This document shows positions 1-4,985 of a DNA stretch of 7,708 bases, in pieces (position 1 is the stretch's first letter; every line of letters begins with the position of its first letter). A program made the position numbers and the translations under genes. The notes under the pieces were generated by a model. That model saw only the letters and a list, made by a program, of their open reading frames with translations, was not told the DNA's origin and made no database searches. This stretch comes from Planctomycetaceae bacterium. Lineage in GTDB: Bacteria; Planctomycetota; Planctomycetia; Planctomycetales; Planctomycetaceae. The stretch is taken from contig CANJZR010000176.1 in the NCBI GenBank assembly GCA_947479075.1, positions 1 through 7,708 of the forward strand. Reading direction: 5' to 3'.

Positions 1-215
1 CAACGTGAAACTCGCGTTCTCTCGGCAAAACGCCTGTCGTTCGGCGATCTCACAGTTCCAATGGGACAGCTTTCCATTCCCTCCTGATCCGTGCAGTTCT
101 GTGCCATCTGTGTCCCATCTCTGCTTTCCCCTCTCCGCGAACCTTTTTCCTCCACCTCTTGTCTTCTCCCCAGGCTCGCGAACAATTGCGGGTCCTTTCG
201 GGAGTATGTCGGTCG
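1..215. other. Intergenic or leader region, no supported gene
   Basis: Open frames here run over the ATPase gene in the wrong frame and have no family resemblance, so I call no gene. The stretch at about 120-172 is strongly pyrimidine-rich on the + strand. Positions 91-124 carry loosely repeated TCTGTG/CATCT words. An in-frame TTG at 159 would extend the ATPase by 19 residues, but it lies in the pyrimidine tract with no ribosome binding site. No convincing -35/-10 pair was found. Confidence 0.5.
200..204 (+). promoter_or_regulatory. Ribosome binding site supporting the ATG at 216
   Basis: GGGAG lies 11 bases before the ATG at 216. The alternative in-frame TTG start at 159 has only pyrimidine-rich sequence before it. 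This decides the start chosen for the ATPase gene. Confidence 0.5.
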
Positions 216-1613
216 ATGGAAAATGCTTCGCAGTATGGGTGGTGGGCCGCGGGGGCTGCGGCGGGGTTCACCGTGGTGGCTTCGTGCTGGTCCTACCTGA
301 ACGGTTTCTACAAGCAGGTCATGAGCCGAGTCATCGTGCAGGTGACGGTCAGCGGATATGTCGCGGATGCTCTGTTGCTCTATCTCAAGTCGCATTTTCA
401 GGCCTCCCGTTTCGGCCCGCGCGAGTACATGGGATGGATGCTGTTCGTGCGGCCCCGGCAGAGAGTCCAGCTCGTTCCGATGGAAATCACCCCCAAGGAT
501 GGCAAGCTCTTCTGGGCCGGATGGAAACCGTTGTGGACCAAACGCGGCTTCGGGCGGCCCGACGAATCGGAGTCGGGGACCAACTGTCGAGAATATTCCG
601 ACGAGTGTCTGCAGCTGTTGTTTCTCAGAGGGATGTTTGATCCCGATCAGCTGATCTGCAACGCCACGCAGTGGTACAACCAGCAGATCGTCGAAAACCT
701 CGAAACGGGGGGAAGGCGTCACACCGTCCGTCTCGTCTCAGGGACAGCTGGTAAGCAGGTCATGCAGACCAGTGCCTCGCCTCGCAAGTCGAACAGTCCG
801 ACGAGCCATGGCGACATCCGGGGGTGCGTGCATCATCGCTCGCTGACTTTTCGGTTTGAGGATCTGGGGCACGAGCAACTCGCCCCCGGCGAAGCGATCG
901 ACCGCCTCGCCCTGTCGCCCGAGGCTGAGGAGATGGTTCAGGAGGCCCGGCAGTGGCAGGCCAGCGAGCCGTGGTACAGGGAGCGGGGGATCCCGTGGCG
1001 TCGGGGCTGGCTGTTGCATGGCCGACCGGGCACGGGAAAGACCGCTCTGGCGCGGGCTGTGGCCGAGGACCTCGACCTGCCGGTCTTCGTGTTTGATCTG
1101 GCCAGCCTTTACAACAACGAACTGCAGGAAGCATGGTCGAACATGCTCTCTGAGGTCCCGTGCATGGCTCTGATCGAAGACATTGATGCGGTGTTCGACG
1201 GCCGCAGGAACGTCAGCGCGGGGAATGAGAAGCAGTCACTCACGTTTGATTGCCTGCTGAACTGCCTCGACGGCATCCAGCGAGCCGATGGACTGCTGGT
1301 CGTGATCTCGACGAACAAGATTGAGAAGATTGACCCCGCGCTCGGCATTCCGGACGAACACACAGGCTCGACTCGTCCGGGGCGGATTGATCGAGTGCTG
1401 GAGCTGAACGATCTTGATGAGGTCGGTCGTCGCAAGATCGCCAGCCGCATTCTCGAAGAGTGGCCCGGAGAGTGGGAGTCCCTTATCGACGAAGGTTCGG
1501 GAGACACTGCGGCCCAGTTTCAGGAACGCTGTACCCGCCGGGCACTCCAGCTGCACTTCGCGGTCGACGAAATGCAAAAACATCCGAAGCCGTGTACGAC
1601 TTCGGATGTCTGA
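216..1613 (+). CDS. BCS1-like membrane-anchored AAA+ ATPase
   Basis: Predicted 465-residue ATPase. Residues about 9-31 (WWAAGAAAGF...) form one hydrophobic segment, probably a membrane anchor. Residues about 35-220 are a poorly conserved N-terminal domain. The AAA+ module follows: WYRERGIPWRRGWLLHG just before Walker A GRPGTGKT (269-276), Walker B MALIEDID (317-324), NCLDG (349-353), sensor-1 STN (365-367) and the arginine-finger segment TRPGRIDR (386-393). This order, with the 'RGIP.RRG.LL.G' lead-in, is typical of the BCS1 branch. Mitochondrial BCS1 translocates the folded Rieske protein; the role of bacterial relatives is not established and no Rieske gene is visible here. Oddities: Walker A has R instead of the usual second P, and about nine residues (GIPDEHTGS) are inserted between DPAL and the RPGR segment. 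The catalytic motifs look intact, so it is probably active. The ATG start is favoured by GGGAG upstream; TTG at 159 is the alternative. It is convergent with the propeller gene and has no visible operon partner. Confidence 0.88.
   Translation: MENASQYGWWAAGAAAGFTVVASCWSYLNGFYKQVMSRVIVQVTVSGYVADALLLYLKSHFQASRFGPREYMGWMLFVRPRQRVQLVPMEITPKDGKLFWAGWKPLWTKRGFGRPDESESGTNCREYSDECLQLLFLRGMFDPDQLICNATQWYNQQIVENLETGGRRHTVRLVSGTAGKQVMQTSASPRKSNSPTSHGDIRGCVHHRSLTFRFEDLGHEQLAPGEAIDRLALSPEAEEMVQEARQWQASEPWYRERGIPWRRGWLLHGRPGTGKTALARAVAEDLDLPVFVFDLASLYNNELQEAWSNMLSEVPCMALIEDIDAVFDGRRNVSAGNEKQSLTFDCLLNCLDGIQRADGLLVVISTNKIEKIDPALGIPDEHTGSTRPGRIDRVLELNDLDEVGRRKIASRILEEWPGEWESLIDEGSGDTAAQFQERCTRRALQLHFAVDEMQKHPKPCTTSDV
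1576..1609 (-). terminator. Rho-independent terminator of the propeller gene
   Basis: A perfect 10-bp inverted repeat (ACATCCGAAG at 1580-1589, CTTCGGATGT at 1600-1609) has a 10-base loop. Read on the minus strand, the stem runs directly into a T tract (1576-1580). It lies 73 bases past the propeller stop codon. The element is entirely within the last codons of the + strand ATPase and ends just before its TGA. On the + strand no T tract follows, so it is oriented to stop minus-strand transcription. Confidence 0.72.
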
Positions 1614-1682
1614 TGGGTTGCTGCTGTTGCCGGGCGTCGGGTGGGAGGGTTCTGCTCGCAGAGACTCGCCCCTCAGCAGCTG

Positions 1683-2987
1683 CTACTTCGCCAGATCGAC
1701 GCAGATCAGTTCTTTGTCGTTTCGCACGTACATCCGCTTGTTCGCGAACGCCGGGGCACACCAGACGACATCTCGGCCGAAGGCGGTGTTCGTCGCGTTG
1801 ATGACATGCGTCCGGGAGAGTTCCTTGAACCCTTCGGGCGTCAGCTGGCCGATGATCAGGTCGCCCGTCTCGGCGAACATCCAGAACTTGTCGGTGTCGC
1901 CACTCCGCACGAGAAAGACCGTCCCGCTGGGGACCTTGCGAGCCGCCAGAGGTTGTGGCGTGGTCCAGAGAATCTTTCCATCGGGAAGGTCGATGCACCG
2001 AAGTTCGCCGCCCTGGTCAACGCCATAGACGTTCCCGTTCATCAGGAACGGCTGGACATTCACAGCTGAGATCGCACCCTCGTCCTTGTCACGCCAGACG
2101 GTCTTGGCAGTCGGCTTGTCGGCACCCAGCTCGATCAGAATGCTTTTCTTGTCCCAGCCGCCGATATACAGATGGTTGCCGTGGTGGATCGGGGTCATGA
2201 TGATCGACCCGTTGCTGCCTTCGTACTCCTGCAGCCACAGCTGCTTGCCCGTTTCGGGGTCGACGGCGTAGATGCTTTCGGGGGTGCAGAGCACCAGCTG
2301 CCGCCCGCCCGCCTGCTCAATGATGACCGGTGGGGAATACCCCTGTTCCTTGGCGGTACCGGCTCGCCAGATCTCTTCGCCGGTATCTTTGTTGAGGGCG
2401 ACACAGTGCGATCCTTCACCGCCGGCGAGGACGATCAGCTTGTCACCATCGATCAGCGGCTGGCTGGCGTAACCCCACAGGGCGGCCTTGGTGTTGTAGG
2501 TCTCCTTCAGGCTCTTGTGCCACAGCACTTCCCCCGACGCTGCGTCGAAGCAGGCGAGCACCCCCTCGGCTCCCTGCGCGTAGACCTTGCCCGCATGCAC
2601 AAGCGGCGTGCTGCGTGGCCCGGCGGGGTAGGAGATCGCGTACTTCTCGGGGTGTTCGTGGGACCAGAGTTCCTTGCCGGTCTTCTCATCGAGGCAAATG
2701 ATCCGTTCGACGCCGGTGAATTCCTTGCGGTCGAAGTTGTCGATCTTGACGTTATCGCTCGTCACATAATCGGTGACGTAGACCTTGCCCCCCGCCACTG
2801 CGGGGCCCGAGTACCCGCCCGCGACCGGAGCCCGCCACAGGATCTTGGGTTCCTTGGGGAGCTCGTCGACCAGCCCAGTTTCCCGCCACACGTTATCCCG
2901 CTTCGGCCCCATCCACTGCGGCCAGTCATCACCCCGAGCCACAGCTGCACAACCGAGTACCGCCACACACAACCAAATTCGCCGCAT
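1683..2987 (-). CDS. Secreted PQQ-like beta-propeller repeat protein
   Basis: Predicted 434-residue exported protein. Residues 1-19 (MRRIWLCVAVLGCAAVARG) look like a Sec signal peptide with likely cleavage after ARG. The mature protein starts DDWPQWMGP, a pattern I associate with planctomycete propeller proteins. Blades are marked by recurring [VL]-D-x-x-[TS]-G-x-x-[LI]-W motifs: CLDEKTGKELW (98-108), CFDAASGEVLW (146-156), ALNKDTGEEIW (197-207), AVDPETGKQLW (241-251) and CIDLPDGKILW (331-341), with weaker repeats to the C-terminus. These are the W-containing repeats of PQQ-dependent dehydrogenases and BamB-like propellers. No cytochrome c CXXCH motif and no extra catalytic domain are seen, so PQQ binding is unproven; a periplasmic scaffold or binding role is equally possible. 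The start at 2987 is fixed by the signal peptide and by AAGGA six bases upstream; an in-frame extension to 3158 is rejected because it translates a hairpin repeat. Transcribed alone. Confidence 0.88.
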   Translation of the reverse strand: MRRIWLCVAVLGCAAVARGDDWPQWMGPKRDNVWRETGLVDELPKEPKILWRAPVAGGYSGPAVAGGKVYVTDYVTSDNVKIDNFDRKEFTGVERIICLDEKTGKELWSHEHPEKYAISYPAGPRSTPLVHAGKVYAQGAEGVLACFDAASGEVLWHKSLKETYNTKAALWGYASQPLIDGDKLIVLAGGEGSHCVALNKDTGEEIWRAGTAKEQGYSPPVIIEQAGGRQLVLCTPESIYAVDPETGKQLWLQEYEGSNGSIIMTPIHHGNHLYIGGWDKKSILIELGADKPTAKTVWRDKDEGAISAVNVQPFLMNGNVYGVDQGGELRCIDLPDGKILWTTPQPLAARKVPSGTVFLVRSGDTDKFWMFAETGDLIIGQLTPEGFKELSRTHVINATNTAFGRDVVWCAPAFANKRMYVRNDKELICVDLAK

Positions 2988-2993
2988 GATCGA

Positions 2994-2998
2994 TCCTT
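2994..2998 (-). promoter_or_regulatory. Ribosome binding site of the propeller gene
   Basis: Read on the minus strand this is AAGGA with six bases before the ATG at 2987. It decides the start in favour of the signal peptide and against the longer in-frame extension. Confidence 0.7.
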
Positions 2999-3025
2999 GA
3001 AGAGAGACGTAGAGTCGCTGGAAGG

Positions 3026-3044
3026 ATCTTACCACGATTCGTGG
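3026..3044 (-). promoter_or_regulatory. Candidate operator/promoter of the propeller gene
   Basis: A perfect palindrome with a single central base (CCACGA-T-TCGTGG, 3032-3044) lies about 45 bases upstream of the start codon. Directly downstream of it on the minus strand is TAAGAT (3031 to 3026), a possible -10 element. No good -35 is seen at the expected distance. It could be a repressor or activator site, or just a short chance palindrome. Confidence 0.28.
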
Positions 3045-3080
3045 AGGGGGGCATCCGTCACTCTCATCTCCGCCATATGT

Positions 3081-3107
3081 GTGCCACTGCTGGCTTGTCC
3101 AGCAGTG
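3081..3107 (-). repeat. Hairpin repeat, copy A (inverted)
   Basis: Two 9-bp arms (CACTGCTGG 3085-3093, CCAGCAGTG 3099-3107) flank a 5-base loop. Its reverse complement is identical over 27 bases to copy B at 3210-3236, so the two copies face each other about 100 bases apart. REP-like dispersed element; the translation of this family (CWTSQQWH) is familiar from spurious planctomycete ORFs. Confidence 0.8.
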
Positions 3108-3209
3108 CCGCTGAGGGGGCCTATGTGGTGGCGTCGATGGGTGTGTGAAATCGTCCACTTCGGCCTACCGAAAATGTCATCACAGCTGAGTCAGCCCAAC
3201 TGCGATCCA

Positions 3210-3238
3210 CACTGCTGGACAAGCCAGCAGTGGCACCC
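3210..3238 (+). repeat. Hairpin repeat, copy B
   Basis: CACTGCTGG (3210-3218), loop ACAAG, CCAGCAGTG (3224-3232), then GCACCC. It matches copy A over 27 bases in inverted orientation and shares the 11-mer CAGTGGCACCC with the hairpin at 4171-4204. It sits at the point where homology to the IS66-type TnpA remnant stops, suggesting insertion or recombination there. Confidence 0.8.
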
Positions 3239-3243
3239 GGCGG

Positions 3244-3468
3244 GCGGGACAAACGCAGGTCGAGACTTCTTCCCCAAACTCGAACTCATGGCCGCAGTCG
3301 ATGCCACTAAGTCCCGTATCCGCAGCTCCCGCCTCCAATAATGAAACGTCGGCTCGGTCAATCCCCGCCGCTGACAGAACTCGCGAACACTCAACCCACT
3401 CGCTCGCCACCCCGCATCCGCTCCCGCCACTGCCGCTCCAACCCCAGATCCCGCTGCCCTCGTGCCAT
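3244..3468 (-). pseudogene. tnpA: IS66-family accessory protein TnpA remnant, frameshifted and truncated
   Basis: An ATG at 3468 with AAGGAG six bases upstream starts MARGQRDLGLERQWRERMR. This frame then meets a stop, while the next frame continues as WRASGLSVREFCQRRGL followed by TEPTFHYWRREL. Joined, these give the classic N-terminal half of the small IS66-type accessory protein (W..R...SGLSVREFC..RGL.EP.F..WRREL), a helix-turn-helix-like protein. One missing base at about 3410-3412 accounts for the shift. Homology fades after KKSRPAFVP near 3244, where hairpin repeat B begins. No TnpB, TnpC or complete terminal inverted repeats are visible, so this is a dead fragment of an insertion sequence. 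The good ribosome binding site suggests the decay is fairly recent. Family identity is from motif recognition. Confidence 0.75.
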
Positions 3469-3540
3469 GCTGCACTCCTTGATGGAAAGCCACAAAGGTT
3501 AACTCCCTCCGCAATGAGGCATTTCACCTTATAAACGGGA

Positions 3541-4011
3541 TTAACTCGGACCACCGCGTCTCTCTTCTCTCTTCTTTCTAGCCTGGGCGTATTGCTCGAG
3601 AACGCCAGGAGGGTAGTCCCAAGGCACGCTTATCAATGAGAATTTCTCTACTAGTTCTTTTGGTGGGACAACTCGGTGATCGGCATTTCTTAACCACGCC
3701 AATGCCACTTCAACTGGGGATGTAGTACTAGGAATACTCCATTTCAAGTATCCCCAAGATAACAGTTTCCATTCAGTTGATTTCAGTGTCAATCTGAAGG
3801 AGGTTCCAGTGTTTTCACCAGGGACTCGCTGATGACAATGAAGCACTCTCGCATCATTATCGTCGAGTTTAGCAAAAAAACCCTCTGCAAGGATTCGCTC
3901 ACGTACGTCCTCAAGTCTCATTTTTGACCTACTGAAGGACTTGATAAAACCCATATTGATACTACCACCCCGGTGGCCAATAATCCTGACCTTCTGGCCA
4001 GAGGGGACCAT
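3541..4011 (-). CDS. Hypothetical protein in an AT-rich patch
   Basis: Open frame of about 156 residues from the ATG at 4011. I recognise no family. Visible features are a basic N-terminus, a central segment with WKLLSWGYLKW, a predicted soluble alpha/beta composition, VPWDYPPGVLEQY near the C-terminus and a very basic tail (ARKKREERRGG). No signal peptide or membrane segment is seen. The start is uncertain: GTG at 4038, and ATGs at 4011, 3954 and 3921 are all in frame. The last begins MRLEDVRERILAEGF, with a weak TAGG upstream, and may be the true start. Sampled blocks are about 37-53% G+C, against about 65% in a sampled block of the ftsW gene, and codon choice differs. Flanked by an IS66 remnant on one side and hairpin repeats on the other, it looks horizontally acquired. 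It could be a decaying gene, but the frame is long and uninterrupted. Confidence 0.55.
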   Translation of the reverse strand: MVPSGQKVRIIGHRGGSINMGFIKSFSRSKMRLEDVRERILAEGFFAKLDDNDARVLHCHQRVPGENTGTSFRLTLKSTEWKLLSWGYLKWSIPSTTSPVEVALAWLRNADHRVVPPKELVEKFSLISVPWDYPPGVLEQYAQARKKREERRGGPS

Positions 4012-4088
4012 TTTCTTTCGGATTCTTTTTCCTTTCACCGGCGGGGTGGCACCGACAGCTCAACGGCGGATGTTGTCTGTTTGGTTGG

Positions 4089-4116
4089 CACTGGCGGTCG
4101 CTTTGGGCCGCCAGTG
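4089..4116. repeat. Hairpin repeat, divergent copy D
   Basis: CACTGGCGG (4089-4097) and CCGCCAGTG (4108-4116) form a 9-bp stem with a 10-base loop. Arms resemble those of the hairpin at 4171-4198. A GTGGCACC word, the usual right flank of this family, lies about 40 bases away at 4047-4054. Confidence 0.65.
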
Positions 4117-4159
4117 ATTACGCTCACGGCGGTTCGGTGACTCTCATTGCTACTTGATT

Positions 4160-4204
4160 GACTCGTCCAGCACTGGCGAGTCAAAGCCCTCGCCAGTGGC
4201 ACCC
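4160..4204. repeat. Hairpin repeat, copy C, with alternative fold
   Basis: CACTGGCGAG (4171-4180) and CTCGCCAGTG (4189-4198) form a perfect 10-bp stem with an 8-base loop, followed by GCACCC as in copy B. A second, mutually exclusive pairing exists: GACTCG (4160-4165) with CGAGTC (4177-4182). There is no T tract on either side, so it is not an ordinary intrinsic terminator. Confidence 0.7.
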
Positions 4205-4262
4205 TGCAGGAATGCGCTTGGCCGGTGCTACACATCGGATATGGAGACTCAACTCCCCAACC

Positions 4263-4427
4263 TCACGTACCCCGGTCTTTACGCGACATTTCGTCCAGGA
4301 TCACGGGGTGCCATTTCGAGTTGCGTTTCTGGGGGGGCAGGTAGTGCGTTCTGGCCCAGGTTCGCAGCTGCATTTCTTCGATGGGGTCGACTGGTTCGGC
4401 TGACTTTTGATCGGAATACATTTCCAT
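4263..4427 (-). CDS. Small conserved-type planctomycete protein (54 aa)
   Basis: A 54-residue open frame begins MEMYSDQKSAEPVDPIEEMQ and continues LRTWARTHYLPPQKR followed by SKWHPVILDEMSRKDRG. The pattern (R.WAR..Y.P...R...WHPV.LDEM..KD) matches a family of short uncharacterised proteins I recall from planctomycetes; I know of no assigned function. The ATG at 4427 has GGAG nine bases upstream. An in-frame extension to 4625 is rejected because it reads through the dispersed NPKRQRG-type repeat. No signal peptide or membrane segment is seen; it is charged and probably cytoplasmic. The second ATG at 4421 is a possible start. It stands alone, between two repeat clusters. Confidence 0.62.
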   Translation of the reverse strand: MEMYSDQKSAEPVDPIEEMQLRTWARTHYLPPQKRNSKWHPVILDEMSRKDRGT

Positions 4428-4533
4428 GATTGGATTCTCCCATACGGCCCGCGGCACGGGGTGACGCTTGGCGGCTGTGACGGAGAGTGACGCCTCGGCA
4501 GATTGCCTTGGAGCACTCACCCGGCCCAGCTTG

Positions 4534-4566
4534 GCTCGCCCTCGCTGACGCTTCGGGTTGGTGAGG
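4534..4566 (+). repeat. Dispersed 33-base repeat, copy 1
   Basis: Matches 6175-6207 at 31 of 33 bases in the same orientation. Core: CCCTCGCTGACGCTTCGGGT. Read on the minus strand it encodes NPKRQRG, and on the + strand SLTLRVG, phrases I recognise from spurious planctomycete ORFs. Confidence 0.8.
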
Positions 4567-4934
4567 CGACGGCGAGATGTTCCCCGGATTGCCTGCTCGT
4601 GAAGATCACGAGACTTTTGGATCACGACCCCGACGGCGGGATCGCAGTGGTCAGAAACTCAACGACACGCATGAGACAGGTTGCAGAATCGAAGTACGTG
4701 TCACGGACAAAGGGCCGCGTGAGTTCCGTCTCGGCGAGATCATGGCTCGCATACGAATCCATTCGCCCATCACGCTACCCTTGTGAAATCGATTTCTCAA
4801 GAGGAATCTGGGCAAAAGCAGGAGGCTGTTTCGAACCGGAGCTCTTGGCGTCAAAACTGGTGATGACGGGTAAAGTGGGAGGGGGAGTGATCCGGTGGGG
4901 GCGGTTGGCGAAGGGGGTGTCAGTTGGCGTTCGC

Positions 4935-4960
4935 GGCTCAGCAGGAGCTTCGCCCTCCCG
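4935..4960 (+). repeat. Dispersed repeat of the GSAGASPS/REGEAPAEP type
   Basis: A single copy in this window, beginning GGCTCAGCAGGAGCTTCGCC. It translates to GSAGASPS on the + strand and REGEAPAEP on the minus strand. I recognise both as recurrent spurious peptides in planctomycete annotations. With one copy here, repetition cannot be shown from the window itself. Confidence 0.45.
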
Positions 4961-4985
4961 AGGTTTCGGCCTTGGCCGCAGGCCC

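Larger units (their letters stand above)
4428..4985. other. Intergenic stretch without a supported gene
   Basis: This 558-base stretch holds two dispersed repeats (4534-4566 and 4935-4960). Open frames through it on both strands lack recognisable domains, and several translate the repeats. The part at 4567-4934 shows nothing I can name. No T-tract terminator for the ftsW-family gene was found at its left end. Confidence 0.55.

Noticed and set aside
5..640. Long + strand open frame at the left edge
   Set aside because: It overlaps the ATPase in another frame and has no recognisable domain or natural composition.
216..1613. FtsH-type membrane protease
   Set aside because: The AAA+ core is followed by only about 70 residues with no HEXXH zinc protease motif.
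2988..3158. N-terminal extension of the propeller protein by 57 residues
   Set aside because: It would bury the signal peptide and translate hairpin repeat A (CWTSQQWH); the start at 2987 has a good ribosome binding site.
1683..3158. PQQ-dependent alcohol dehydrogenase
   Set aside because: Only the propeller repeats are seen; there is no visible catalytic region or cytochrome c CXXCH motif, and at 434 residues it is shorter than those enzymes.
3081..4204. CRISPR array
   Set aside because: The repeats are few, differ in orientation and arm sequence, have irregular spacing and no cas genes nearby.
4160..4204. Terminator for the 54-residue gene
   Set aside because: The stem is strong but no T tract follows it on either strand.
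4035..4235. 66-residue minus-strand open frame
   Set aside because: It consists largely of translated hairpin repeats C and D and resembles spurious planctomycete ORFs, not a protein family.
4428..4625. N-terminal extension of the 54-residue protein by 66 residues
   Set aside because: It reads through the dispersed NPKRQRG-type repeat, and the internal ATG at 4427 has its own GGAG.
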